Assembly (NCBI GenBank): GCA_017531585.1
Contig: JAFXKT010000002.1
Span: 258,203-322,202 of the forward strand
Reading direction: 5' to 3'
From: Candidatus Saccharimonadota bacterium
GTDB lineage: Bacteria > Patescibacteriota > Saccharimonadia > Saccharimonadales > Saccharimonadaceae
DNA: 64,000 nt
Under the pieces are notes generated by a model. The model was not told the origin of the DNA, did not search any database, and saw nothing but the letters and a program-made list of their open reading frames with translations. Positions 25,523 through 34,252 of this stretch are shown here, in pieces; position 1 is the stretch's first letter, and every line of letters begins with the position of its first letter. A program made the position numbers and the translations under genes.

Positions 25523-25600
25523 TTGACAGTTTTAGGATAAAAGCGTGTAATTATAGTATTGAACGTCAAATCGTAGCACCTTAGAAAAGGAGATGACATT
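25523..25600 (+). promoter_or_regulatory. Promoter of the 25601 gene
   Basis: TTGACA at 25523 with TGTAAT at 25546 (17-bp spacer), leader of about 45 nt, AAAGGAGATGAC before the ATG. Confidence 0.7.
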
Positions 25601-26137
25601 ATGAACAATCGCGGAATCTTCATCGAGATGACGAAGTCGCTTTTCGCATCTGGCGCAAGAAAAGTCACGACCGATCCCTTCAAAGCAGGGGAAGGCAACG
25701 AGTTTGCAATCCCTATCAATGACCTCGTGATCATTGATGGCCATTGCAACTCAAAGACAATCCTCGAGCACAATGGCACCACAAAGTACGTTATCGTGTC
25801 CGACAACAAATTTATCTTTAATGGTCTCGAATATGCTACTGTCTACACCATCGAAGAAAGCCCCGGAAAAAGCGCCAAGCTCTATACCGCGCTATCCAAT
25901 GCCGAGACACTTGCGCTTCACTGCGAACCGAACCCAACACCCGTATTACCGATAGGAGGCGACGCGAACTTCATTAGCTCACCAAGCGATTTTCATATGA
26001 CCAGATACGCGAAGACTAGGCAGGAAGGCGTTTACCTGCGCCAGGACCTTAATCTTGATATAACAAGCAAACTTAGCGTTTCTATCAAAGATTCGAAAAT
26101 CATCGTCACTCCTAAAACTACTCAGCCCTCGCGGTAA
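25601..26137 (+). CDS. Orphan beta-rich protein, unknown function
   Basis: 178 aa, not recognised. It is probably beta-rich, soluble, without signal peptide. It carries scattered Cys and His but no motif I know. Orphan-class single unit; its terminator hairpin overlaps the stop codon, which makes it very compact. Codon use (CTC, CCC, AGA) differs from rplL and from the 26332 gene. Confidence 0.72.
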   Translation: MNNRGIFIEMTKSLFASGARKVTTDPFKAGEGNEFAIPINDLVIIDGHCNSKTILEHNGTTKYVIVSDNKFIFNGLEYATVYTIEESPGKSAKLYTALSNAETLALHCEPNPTPVLPIGGDANFISSPSDFHMTRYAKTRQEGVYLRQDLNLDITSKLSVSIKDSKIIVTPKTTQPSR

Positions 26138-26152
26138 CCGAGGGCTTTTTCT
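26124..26152 (+). terminator. Terminator overlapping the stop codon
   Basis: AGCCCTCG / CGAGGGCT 8-bp stem spanning the TAA at 26135, then a T-run. Confidence 0.85.
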
Positions 26153-26264
26153 TTTCAGAAAAACAAAAAAGAGATTAAACAAAAGCACAATAGTCAATGG
26201 TAATATTTACAACAAATTTCACTCCACCCCTGTTACGGCTGTGGAAAAAGCAAATTTTACAACG

Positions 26265-26331
26265 TTGACACCATGGGCGAAGTTTTATATTATATACTTA
26301 GTATTATTAATACAGACAGAGGATGCGAGGT
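26265..26331 (+). promoter_or_regulatory. Promoter of the 26332 gene
   Basis: TTGACA at 26265 and TATTAT at 26288 (17-bp spacer). AGAGGA about nine bases before the ATG at 26332 supports that start over the ATG at 26323. Confidence 0.7.
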
Positions 26332-26850
26332 ATGTCTGATCTACCAGAAAAACAAATAAAACGCCTGCGAAGTCTTTTGACTGAAGCAGAAACCAACTTA
26401 GCAGCAGCTAAGGAACTTTTGACTTCAATGTTGGGCGATGGCGGTACAATTACCGCTCCAACCCAGACTATTACTGATAGCCCAGAAGGTAAAATTATCG
26501 AAGGTGTCTTCGATGGACAAATCATGATTGGTCCTGACGGCAAGAACTATCCGGTTCCAGCCAACTATGCCAGCAAGTCCAAGCTAGTCGAAGGCGACAT
26601 CTTGAAGCTAACAATTGGCGAAACCGGCAAGTTCATGTACAAACAGATTGGCCCAGTCGAGCGCCGCACAGTTATCGGCACATTGACTAGCCACGACGAT
26701 CAGTACTTCGTCGAAGTAAACGGCAAAGAGTACAAAATTCTTTACGCATCCGTTACTTATTTCCGCCTAAAGGTTGGCGATCAGGTTAGCGTCGTAATCC
26801 CAGCAGACAACGACGAAGCAACCTGGGCAGCAGTCGAAGCAAGCTTGTAA
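26332..26850 (+). CDS. Conserved hypothetical with N-terminal coiled coil and beta domain
   Basis: 172 aa. A helical N-terminus (about 1-35) is followed by a beta-rich part with two similar halves (IIEGVFDGQIMIGPDGKNYPV and VIGTLTSHDDQYFVEVNGKEYKIL), perhaps OB-like barrels. I believe similar proteins occur widely in Patescibacteria but cannot name a family. Codon use is of the housekeeping type. Confidence 0.65.
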   Translation: MSDLPEKQIKRLRSLLTEAETNLAAAKELLTSMLGDGGTITAPTQTITDSPEGKIIEGVFDGQIMIGPDGKNYPVPANYASKSKLVEGDILKLTIGETGKFMYKQIGPVERRTVIGTLTSHDDQYFVEVNGKEYKILYASVTYFRLKVGDQVSVVIPADNDEATWAAVEASL

Positions 26851-26858
26851 TAAAAAAT

Positions 26859-26892
26859 AAAACCATATCTTCTAACAGATATGGTTTTTTGT
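26859..26892. terminator. Bidirectional hairpin terminator
   Basis: AAACCATATCT / AGATATGGTTT perfect 11-bp stem between convergent genes. Confidence 0.9.
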
Positions 26893-26900
26893 TAGACTAA

Positions 26901-27623
26901 TTAATCTTTCTTACAATACCTAACCGAACCGTCTTCGTAAGTAATCTCTATATTTCTAAAATCCTTTAACTTAACGTTGTAGCTAGTAGCATCAAGATTC
27001 ATCTTAGACCCTTTAGCATAATTCTCAGCAATTAATGAGTGAACCTTAATTTCTACGTCGGATAGCCTATCAATACTAAAACTACCATTTACATAAGTAT
27101 CGCCGTTATAGTAATTCCAGAAACGGAACTCTTTACCAGAAAACTGCATCGTAACAGAATATCTGTTGTTCTCGAGCAATTCCTGATGATCAGCACAGCT
27201 ATAGCGGCCAGAAAGTCTAATATCAGAATCTCTAAGACCATTCGGCATAATGGCTGCCAATACTAAAATCAAAAGTTCAGCACAGAAACACAAACCAGCA
27301 ATCGCCAAAACTACAATCGAAGCCGCGAGCTCAAACTTCCTGGATTTGTACTTAACAATATTTCTAAGTGCCAAAGCAGAAGCAAGCACAGCTAGGGCCG
27401 GCGCAAGCACCATCAAGCTTGGTTCAAGATCATCCTGTCCACCAGTAAAGAAGAGGGTAAAGTTAAAAGCAAGAACAGCAAGCGACAAAAACATCACGCA
27501 GTAGCTTGCCATGCGCCAAGTATGAGCTTTATCTCGCACTTCGGAGGCCGACAATCTTTTCTTTTTAATAACAAAAGATTTCAGCGACTTTTTCGTGCTG
27601 TTTGTTTTTGTTTTACTAGCCAT
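26901..27623 (-). CDS. Hypothetical membrane protein with C-terminal soluble domain
   Basis: 240 aa, not recognised. The basic N-terminus (about 1-35) is followed by four membrane segments (about 40-62, 70-90, 98-118, 120-140) and a beta-rich outer domain of about 100 residues with a Cys near each end, possibly a disulfide. It is divergent from the aquaporin gene. Confidence 0.65.
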   Translation of the reverse strand: MASKTKTNSTKKSLKSFVIKKKRLSASEVRDKAHTWRMASYCVMFLSLAVLAFNFTLFFTGGQDDLEPSLMVLAPALAVLASALALRNIVKYKSRKFELAASIVVLAIAGLCFCAELLILVLAAIMPNGLRDSDIRLSGRYSCADHQELLENNRYSVTMQFSGKEFRFWNYYNGDTYVNGSFSIDRLSDVEIKVHSLIAENYAKGSKMNLDATSYNVKLKDFRNIEITYEDGSVRYCKKD

Positions 27624-27673
27624 AAATTACGATATAATTATATCATAAGCATTATAAATAAGGACATAATCTT

Positions 27674-28345
27674 ATGAAAAATTCTATCAAAAAATATATC
27701 GCCGAGTTTATCGGTACCTTTATTTTGGTACTCTTTGGCTGCGGCGTAGCAGCAATAACATCAGGCAACCTAGTAGCCACATCGCTCGCATTTGGTCTCA
27801 GCATCGTAGCAGCCGCCTATGCAATCGGAGACGTCTCTGGCTGTCACGTAAACCCAGCAGTATCTCTAGCAATGCTCATTACAAAGAGAATGAACGTTAA
27901 AGATTTCTGCGGCTACGTATTAGCACAAATCGCAGGCGCATTTGCAGGCGCAGGCGTACTTTACGCAATCTTTAGCTCTACAACTGTCGGCGTGTCTGGT
28001 TTTGGCCTTGGCGCCAACACGCTAACCGAAGAGCTCGGCATTACAGCCTGCGCAGGCTTCCTGATCGAGCTTATTCTAACATTCGTATTCGTTTATACGA
28101 TCCTAGGCGTAACAGCAGATAGCAAGAAATCCCACATGGCTGGAATCGTAATCGGCCTAACGCTTTGCTTCGTACATCTACTAGGCATTTTATTCACTGG
28201 CACTTCCGTAAACCCAGCAAGAAGTCTTGCTCCAGCAATCCTTACTGGCGGCGCAGCTTTGAGCCAGCTCTGGATCTTCCTTACAGCTCCACTATGCGGT
28301 GCAGCCGTAGCAGCTTGCGCATATTCTCTAATCAATAAGAAATAG
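27674..28345 (+). CDS. Aquaporin/glycerol channel (MIP family)
   Basis: 223 aa, six membrane segments and two half-helices. Both NPA boxes are present: GCHVNPAVSLA and GTSVNPARSLAPA. The His before the first NPA and the Arg after the second fit an aquaporin filter, and water (AqpZ-like) is more likely than glycerol. An AAGGA sequence precedes the ATG. A terminator follows. Confidence 0.92.
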   Translation: MKNSIKKYIAEFIGTFILVLFGCGVAAITSGNLVATSLAFGLSIVAAAYAIGDVSGCHVNPAVSLAMLITKRMNVKDFCGYVLAQIAGAFAGAGVLYAIFSSTTVGVSGFGLGANTLTEELGITACAGFLIELILTFVFVYTILGVTADSKKSHMAGIVIGLTLCFVHLLGILFTGTSVNPARSLAPAILTGGAALSQLWIFLTAPLCGAAVAACAYSLINKK

Positions 28346-28357
28346 CTAAGCGTGTAC

Positions 28358-28389
28358 AAAATACCCGACTTCCATGCCGGGTATTTTTG
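28358..28389 (+). terminator. Terminator of the aquaporin gene
   Basis: AAATACCCG / CGGGTATTT stem with T-run. Confidence 0.85.
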
Positions 28390-28452
28390 TTTCATATATA
28401 TCTTTATTTATCAAGAGCGACAGAGAGAGTTTCAAGTGTTAAAATAATAAGT

Positions 28453-29934
28453 ATGAAAGCGTTATATAGGAGGTACCGCCCAAAAACTCTTGCCGAAGTC
28501 ATCGGGCAAGAAAATGTCACGGAGCCGCTAGCAAGCTCTATCAAAAAAGGCAACTTTGGACACGCTTTTCTTTTGACTGGCCCACGCGGTTGCGGCAAAA
28601 CGTCCGTTGCGCGTATTTTAGCTCATGAAGTCAACGGTTTTAAATACGAGCTCGAAGATAACTATATCGACATCATCGAAATCGATGCCGCCAGTAACAC
28701 TGGCGTAGATAATATTCGCGACCTCCGCGAAAAGGCTATTATCGCTCCAGTAGAAGGCAAATACAAGGTATACATCATCGACGAGGTACATATGCTCTCG
28801 AAATCCGCCTTCAACGCTCTTCTTAAAACCCTCGAGGAACCACCAGAACACGTTATCTTCATTATGGCTACGACCGACCCACAAAAAGTCCCAGTAACCA
28901 TCATGTCGCGCTGCCAAGTCTACAATTTCCAGCTCGCTTCACCAGAAGCCATGCTAAAGTACATCAAGGATATCTGCAAAAAAGAAAAAATCGACATCGA
29001 GGACGAAGCCCTAGAAATCATCGTCAAACGCGGCGGCTATTCTTTCCGCGATACTTTGTCCTTGCTCGACCAAATCTCGACCATTAGCGACAAAAAAATC
29101 ACCGCCAAACAGGTCCAAGATATCTTGGGCTTACCTCAAAACGTCTTTATTTCCAACCTAGTTAGTAGCTACAAAAACCAAGATCTAGCCGCAATCCACC
29201 AAGCTATCGAAAAAATCCAGAACGACAATATTTCGCCAGACGTTATCGCTGAAGAACTTATTCGCCAAGCAGTAGATTCTATAGACTTGCAGCTGCTTTC
29301 GCTCGTACCAAAGCTTAGCGAAGTAAAGCTATCGCCATTCCCACTAGCTAAACTCGTTGTCGCGCTAACTACGCCAAGCATCAATGCGCCAGTAGTTCAG
29401 GTTGTTCAGCAGAACGCGCCTGTTGTCGCCCCTGCGCCAGCTCCAGTCAAAGCCGAGCCAGCCAAAACGCCAGAACCAGTAAAAGCCCCTGAGACACCAA
29501 AAGAAGAGCCAAAAACCGAAGCCTCAAGCGCTCCAGCCCCAGAACCGGCCAAAGCTCCAGTACTAAAGCCGACCGAAGCCCCAAAAGAAGAATCAGAAGA
29601 AGCAGAAGTAACAGCAACCGTCGCTATCTCGACCGATTTTTCATCACCTGCCGAGTTATGGTCACACATTATTGAAAACATCACACAAAAAGCAAAACCA
29701 ATGCTTAAGTTTTTCAAAGACAGTGAATATGAGCTTCTAAACAACACGCTAACAATCTATGCCAATCACAAATTCAACAAAAACCAGATCGAGAAGAAAC
29801 GCGGCATTATTTCAGAAGTCGTGCCAAAAGAGATTGAGATCGTTATTAGTGAGGATTCCCTAAGGAGCGACGACACGATGTCTAATATTGCGGATTTAAT
29901 GGGTGGGGGAGAGGAAATTCAAATCGATGAATGA
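28453..29934 (+). CDS. dnaX: DNA polymerase III gamma/tau subunit, zinc module missing
   Basis: 493 aa. The clamp-loader ATPase opens with ALYRRYRPKTLAEVIGQENV. Walker A is GPRGCGKTS, Walker B IIDEVHMLS, sensor MATTDPQKVP and SRCQ. Between Walker A and EIDAASNTGVDNIRDL the usual four-Cys zinc module is absent, replaced by a short stretch (EVNGFKYELEDNY). A Pro/Ala/Glu-rich linker (about 315-395) precedes a C-terminal domain. The start is at 28453, seven bases after TAAAAT (leaderless). It ends in TGA and overlaps the dnaB start, which shows that UGA is a stop here. Confidence 0.95.
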   Translation: MKALYRRYRPKTLAEVIGQENVTEPLASSIKKGNFGHAFLLTGPRGCGKTSVARILAHEVNGFKYELEDNYIDIIEIDAASNTGVDNIRDLREKAIIAPVEGKYKVYIIDEVHMLSKSAFNALLKTLEEPPEHVIFIMATTDPQKVPVTIMSRCQVYNFQLASPEAMLKYIKDICKKEKIDIEDEALEIIVKRGGYSFRDTLSLLDQISTISDKKITAKQVQDILGLPQNVFISNLVSSYKNQDLAAIHQAIEKIQNDNISPDVIAEELIRQAVDSIDLQLLSLVPKLSEVKLSPFPLAKLVVALTTPSINAPVVQVVQQNAPVVAPAPAPVKAEPAKTPEPVKAPETPKEEPKTEASSAPAPEPAKAPVLKPTEAPKEESEEAEVTATVAISTDFSSPAELWSHIIENITQKAKPMLKFFKDSEYELLNNTLTIYANHKFNKNQIEKKRGIISEVVPKEIEIVISEDSLRSDDTMSNIADLMGGGEEIQIDE

Positions 29935-31306
29935 CGAAGAAGGCTTCGAGGACGTAAAAAAGCGCGCCGAACGTATACCGCCACAGAATATCGACGCCGA
30001 AAAATCACTCCTAAGCTCCATTTTGATTTCCGAAGAATCATTGCCAGATATTACCGAGATCGTAAAGCCACTAGATTTTTATGACGAAAGAAATCAACAC
30101 ATCTACAATGCAATGTGGAATCTTTACGAACGCCACCAGCCAGTAGATTTGCTCACCGTAACCGACGAATTAAAACGCCATAAGCTAATCACAAAAGCTG
30201 GCGGTGCAGCATACATTTCCGAGCTTTCAACCTACGCGCCAACCGCCGCCCACGCAAAAGCCTACGCTGAACTTATTGCAAACTGCGCCGTTCGTCGCCG
30301 TCTTATTGGCGCCGCCGCAGATATTACTGAATCCGCCTATAACGAATCCATCGAAACCGACGAGATCCTTGGCGATGCCGAACAATCACTCTTTAAGGTT
30401 TCCGAGCAGAATACTCATGGCGACATGATCTCCATGGCGGACCTTCTTTCTGATACCTGGAATCACCTTGAGGAACTCCATGAAAAGAAGGGCTCTATTG
30501 CAGGCTACAAAACTGGTTACCCAGATCTTGACCGCATGACAGCAGGCTTCCACAAATCCGACCTTGTTATCTTGGCCGCGCGTCCTGCTATGGGTAAGAC
30601 TGCTTTGGCCCTAAACTTCGCTCAGAACGTCGCAAATATCAATAAAAAAGCTGTTTTAATTTTCTCCCTTGAGATGGGTAAAGAGCAGCTAATCAACCGT
30701 ATGCTCGCCGATGCTTCTGGCGTTGATTCCTTCAAACTTGAAACTGGTAACTTTGACGTCGAAGACTTCGAAAAGATTGCCGAAGCCATGTCCGAGATGA
30801 GCGAATCAGATATTTATATCGACGACACGCCAGGTCTAACCGTCCTTCAGATGCGCACAAAAGCTCGCCGCGTTGCTCACAATAACGAGCTAGGTCTAAT
30901 CATCGTAGACTACCTCCAGCTTATGTCTGGCAGCTCAAGAAAAGCACAGGACAACCGCGTACAGGAAATCTCCGAGATTTCTCGCGGCCTAAAGCTTGTT
31001 GCGCGCGAATTAAATGTACCAGTTATTGCTTTGTCGCAGCTATCTCGTTCCGTAGAAAACCGCGTTCCACAGATTCCAATGCTATCCGACCTTCGTGAAT
31101 CTGGTTCTATCGAGCAGGATGCGGACATTGTCATGTTCTTGTATCGCGAAGATTACTACAACCCAGAAACCGACCGCCAAAACATTACAGATTTGATTCT
31201 TGCCAAGCACCGCCGCGGTGCGACTGGCTCTGTTGGCCTATACTTCGATAAGGCTCGCGTCCGCTTTATGTCACTCGATACGCATCACGACGAAATGGAG
31301 ATGTAA
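29927..31306 (+). CDS. dnaB: Replicative DNA helicase DnaB
   Basis: 459 aa, normal length. N-terminal domain (PPQNIDAEKSLLSSILI) and RecA-like motor: Walker A ARPAMGKTAL, Walker B LIIVDYLQLM, then LSRGLKL-type SRGLKLVARELNVPVIALSQLSR and the C-terminal LAKHRRGATG. It unwinds DNA at the fork. The start overlaps the dnaX stop by 8 nt, so the clamp loader and helicase are translationally coupled. Confidence 0.97.
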   Translation: MNDEEGFEDVKKRAERIPPQNIDAEKSLLSSILISEESLPDITEIVKPLDFYDERNQHIYNAMWNLYERHQPVDLLTVTDELKRHKLITKAGGAAYISELSTYAPTAAHAKAYAELIANCAVRRRLIGAAADITESAYNESIETDEILGDAEQSLFKVSEQNTHGDMISMADLLSDTWNHLEELHEKKGSIAGYKTGYPDLDRMTAGFHKSDLVILAARPAMGKTALALNFAQNVANINKKAVLIFSLEMGKEQLINRMLADASGVDSFKLETGNFDVEDFEKIAEAMSEMSESDIYIDDTPGLTVLQMRTKARRVAHNNELGLIIVDYLQLMSGSSRKAQDNRVQEISEISRGLKLVARELNVPVIALSQLSRSVENRVPQIPMLSDLRESGSIEQDADIVMFLYREDYYNPETDRQNITDLILAKHRRGATGSVGLYFDKARVRFMSLDTHHDEMEM

Positions 31307-31362
31307 CCGCCTGAAGCTTGGCTATATTTGCCAAGCAAAAACATTATGCTAAAATAATAGCA

Positions 31363-32826
31363 GTGAAAGACAAAACAAAGGAATTTTTTCTTTTCCGCCA
31401 CCGTTTCATAATTGGCTACATTCTAATAATGGTGATTTTTGTGGCGCTTCTATTTATTTTGCCATCAATCGCGCCAGAAGGTCTTAGTCATGATGAAATG
31501 AATTCTGCCGTCACTTCAGACAATCTTCACTTAGATTTCATGAAGCAGGGAAACGTCGTAAACCTTCCGTATTATGCTTTGCAAAAAATAAGTATCAAGA
31601 TATTCGGTTTAACGCTTTACGCAATTAAAATCCCTTCCATTATCTTTGGCGCATTCTCCGCGTTATTCCTTACCTTACTCCTAAACCGTTGGTTCAAATC
31701 CGATGTTGCTATTATTGGTTCAGCTCTAGCAACACTTTCTACAGCCTTTTTGTCGCTTGCAAACTTCGGTACGCCAGATATTCTATATATTTTCTGGATC
31801 TCTCTAATCCTCTGGCTCGGCAGTAAAATTGTCGGCAATAAGAATATTCACCCATTCTTTGTAATACTATTCACGAGCTCAATCGCATTATCTCTATACA
31901 CACCACATCTTTGCTATATCGCACTTGCAATTCTTATCGCAGGCATTGCGCACCCACACCTTCGTTACTCGATTAAGGCTCTAAAGCCATGGCAGCTAGT
32001 CCTTGCGATTCTTATCTTCGCTGTAGGAGTAGCTCCACTTGGTATTTCTGTTTTCTATCACCACAACATCATTCAGGAACTTGCTTTCATGGAGAACTTC
32101 TCGCAGAGAGCTTACATCCAGAACCTAAAGAATGCCTTTGCGCCATATTTCTCATTTACACTTGCTTATGACAGCGTACATCTAGCACCACTATTTGGCT
32201 TGGCAACAGTAGCGCTTATCGCAATAGGCTTTATTAGCTCACTAGACAAGTTATTTGCATCCCGCAACTCTGTTACATATATGCTCGTAGCTTTTGCCGT
32301 GATTATTTCTGGCCTTAACGTAACCTGCGCCGCAATCATTATCGTCCCGGTTGCAATCATGTGTTCCGCCGCCATCGATTCTATGATCATGCGCTGGAAG
32401 AGCATCTTCCCAAAGAATCCGTACGCACACCTTATCGGCGCAACTCCGATTGTTATTACCTTGGCTATTATGCTCATTTCTGGCCTTGCTCATTATATTC
32501 AGGGCTATCATTACACGCCACGCGTCACAAAGAACTTTAGCGAAGATCTAGCCTTGTTTACAAAGGAGCTAAAAACAGGCGATACACTAATCCTAAATAC
32601 AGAAGACGAGAACCACGACTTCTATAAACTATTTGCAAAGAAGAACAATATCAATGTTAACTATGAGTTCCCAAAGAATAGCGAAGGTCGCGTAGCGGTT
32701 ATTGAAGCACCAGTCGAAGCCAAAGGATATGAACTATCCCATATCTCAACATCGTCAAAAAGCCGAAACTCTGATAGACTATACATATATACCAAAGTTA
32801 CAGATAAGCAAGAAACAGGAGAATAA
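31363..32826 (+). CDS. ArnT/PMT-like membrane glycosyltransferase
   Basis: 487 aa with about 11 membrane segments. The first outer loop holds LSHDEMNSA (the Asp/Glu of PMT_2/ArnT lipid-sugar transferases). These transfer sugars from polyprenyl phosphate to proteins or lipids outside the cell. I choose the GTG at 31363 because TAAAAT ends seven bases before it, matching leaderless starts in the window; an earlier in-frame ATG at 31318 would be upstream of the promoter. ybaB follows five bases later. Confidence 0.8.
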   Translation: MKDKTKEFFLFRHRFIIGYILIMVIFVALLFILPSIAPEGLSHDEMNSAVTSDNLHLDFMKQGNVVNLPYYALQKISIKIFGLTLYAIKIPSIIFGAFSALFLTLLLNRWFKSDVAIIGSALATLSTAFLSLANFGTPDILYIFWISLILWLGSKIVGNKNIHPFFVILFTSSIALSLYTPHLCYIALAILIAGIAHPHLRYSIKALKPWQLVLAILIFAVGVAPLGISVFYHHNIIQELAFMENFSQRAYIQNLKNAFAPYFSFTLAYDSVHLAPLFGLATVALIAIGFISSLDKLFASRNSVTYMLVAFAVIISGLNVTCAAIIIVPVAIMCSAAIDSMIMRWKSIFPKNPYAHLIGATPIVITLAIMLISGLAHYIQGYHYTPRVTKNFSEDLALFTKELKTGDTLILNTEDENHDFYKLFAKKNNINVNYEFPKNSEGRVAVIEAPVEAKGYELSHISTSSKSRNSDRLYIYTKVTDKQETGE

Positions 32827-32831
32827 ATACT

Positions 32832-33128
32832 ATGGGTCAGACAATGGACCAGATGAAAATGCTTAACGAACTCCGCAAAGCCCAGAAGAGTCTCAAGAAT
32901 GAAATCGTAGAAGTTGAAGCAGGCGACGGCGCAGTCGTTATCCAGATTACCGGCGAACTAAAAATCAAGAAGGTCTCTCTTGATCCAGAAAAAATCGATC
33001 TAGACGATATCCACGAGACTGAACGCTGGATCGAAAATGCATTGCGTGATGGCTACGCAAAGGCACAGGAAATCGCAACAGACAAGATGAAGCCATTGAT
33101 GGGTTCTCTAGGAAATCTAGGTTTGTAA
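32832..33128 (+). CDS. YbaB/EbfC nucleoid-associated protein
   Basis: 98 aa. DNA-binding dimer of the YbaB family (MDQMKMLNELRKAQKSLKNE, VVIQITGELKIKKVSLDPEKI). It usually sits between dnaX and recR; here dnaB and a glycosyltransferase gene have come between. Confidence 0.9.
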   Translation: MGQTMDQMKMLNELRKAQKSLKNEIVEVEAGDGAVVIQITGELKIKKVSLDPEKIDLDDIHETERWIENALRDGYAKAQEIATDKMKPLMGSLGNLGL

Positions 33129-33133
33129 TTCAA

Positions 33134-33187
33134 AAAATAGCTCCATTTTAAGAAAAGAACATCTTAAAATTGGAGTTATTTTTTTAT
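33134..33187 (+). terminator. Terminator after ybaB
   Basis: Long stem CTCCATTTTAAGA / TCTTAAAATTGGAG with an 8-nt loop and T-run. Confidence 0.85.
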
Positions 33188-33227
33188 TCTTCATAAATCC
33201 TAGATTTCTAGAGGACCTTTATTATTT

Positions 33228-33309
33228 GTGCAGGTTGGACTAGTTTGACAAGTTTGACAAGTTAGACAAGTTAGACAAGTTTGACTAGTTAACCTGTCAA
33301 ACCTGCGCG
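33228..33309. repeat. Composite 9-bp tandem repeat with inverted ends (copy 1)
   Basis: Five adjoining 9-bp units AGTTWGAC[A/T] run from about 33240 and end in AGTTAACCT. The block is flanked by GCAGGTTGGAC on the left and GTCAAACCTGC on the right, which are near-perfect inverted copies. A second element of the same design lies at 56699-56760. It is non-coding and there are no spacers. Confidence 0.8.
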
Positions 33310-33420
33310 CCGTCAGAATTCTAATGATTAATTTATGCTTTCCGAGCTCTGTTTGCTTTTTGCTACGGATTAATTAGCTTTTGCATCTTATGCATAATAT
33401 GAACTTAGCTATACGATCTG
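33310..33420. other. AT-rich spacer
   Basis: No gene, promoter or hairpin that I can support between the repeat element and the recR hairpin. Confidence 0.4.
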
Positions 33421-33422
33421 CG

Positions 33423-33475
33423 ATTCTATAGCTTTCGATAGTTTGTTCTTTAACTAGAGAAAGCTATAGAATCCA
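33423..33475. repeat. 20-bp inverted repeat upstream of recR
   Basis: GATTCTATAGCTTTC and GAAAGCTATAGAATC are a perfect 15-bp inverted pair. Inside it a further TAGTT/AACTA pair continues the stem after a GA/GA mismatch. There is no T-run, so it is not a terminator. It sits over the -35 region of recR and may be an operator, a small RNA or a mobile-hairpin remnant. Confidence 0.7.
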
Positions 33476-33492
33476 GATGCTATAATAAGTTC

Positions 33493-34098
33493 ATGTTACC
33501 ATCCGCCCTCAATGACCTAATCGAATGCCTTGGCAGGCTACCCGGAGTTGGCCCACGTACTGCCGAGCGCTACGCATATTTCTTACTCAAGAACGACCGG
33601 GTTATTTCCAAAAACCTCGCAAACGCCCTAGATAAGCTTCACGACAGCGTCAAGACTTGTCCAAAGACCTTCGCGCTTATTAGCGAAGAAAACGAGCTAT
33701 CTCCACTTTATGATAGTCCAGACAGAGACAAATCTACCATCCTAGTAGTAGAAGAACCGCTAGATATTTATGCCATCGAGCATACTAAGTCTTATCATGG
33801 CACCTATCATGTCCTTGGCGGCGCAATCTCCCCAATGGATGGAATTACGGCAGACCAGTTGCACATCAAAGAGTTAATCGACCGCGTCGAGGAAGATTCC
33901 GTAAAAGAAATCATTATCGCCACAAACCCATCAGTCGAGGGCGAATCCACAGCGGTATTGCTCGAGAAATTACTCCACGAAAAATACCCAGAACTCCAAA
34001 TCACACGTCTAGCTCGTGGTCTACCTCTTGGTATTAGTCTAGAATACGCCGACCAAATCACGCTCGCATCGGCACTAAACAACCGTACAAAAATCTAG
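33493..34098 (+). CDS. recR: Recombination mediator RecR, zinc finger missing
   Basis: 201 aa, usual length about 198. Helix-hairpin-helix (LIECLGRLPGVGPRTAERYA) and Toprim domain (TILVVEEPLDIYAIE, GGAISPMDGI, IATNPSVEGESTA) are intact. The four-Cys zinc finger normally at about 55-75 is reduced to one Cys (SVKTCPKTFALISEENELS), with spacing kept. TATAAT ends six bases before the ATG (leaderless). Confidence 0.93.
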   Translation: MLPSALNDLIECLGRLPGVGPRTAERYAYFLLKNDRVISKNLANALDKLHDSVKTCPKTFALISEENELSPLYDSPDRDKSTILVVEEPLDIYAIEHTKSYHGTYHVLGGAISPMDGITADQLHIKELIDRVEEDSVKEIIIATNPSVEGESTAVLLEKLLHEKYPELQITRLARGLPLGISLEYADQITLASALNNRTKI

Positions 34099-34132
34099 CG
34101 CGTAGTTCCGCCCCAAAACAAAGCGCTTATCT

Positions 34133-34252
34133 TTGACCAGGGCGCCACAAAATGGTATAAATACCCAATCAAGGGTGGTGTTCTTTAGTATTTTTGTGAG
34201 TTTTTCTAGAGAGGCCACCTTTGAAATACTTTTCATTTCGGAGGAAATTACC
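34133..34252 (+). promoter_or_regulatory. Promoter and leader of the flotillin-like gene
   Basis: TTGACC at 34133 and TATAAA at 34156 (17-bp spacer). The leader (about 85 nt) can fold through AAGGGTGG / CCACCTT. CGGAGGAAATT precedes the ATG. Confidence 0.7.

Noticed and set aside
31318-31362. ATG start of the glycosyltransferase at 31318
   Set aside because: It lies upstream of the TAAAAT box whose spacing fits the GTG at 31363.
33228-33309. CRISPR array
   Set aside because: The repeat unit is 9 bp with no spacers and no cas genes nearby.
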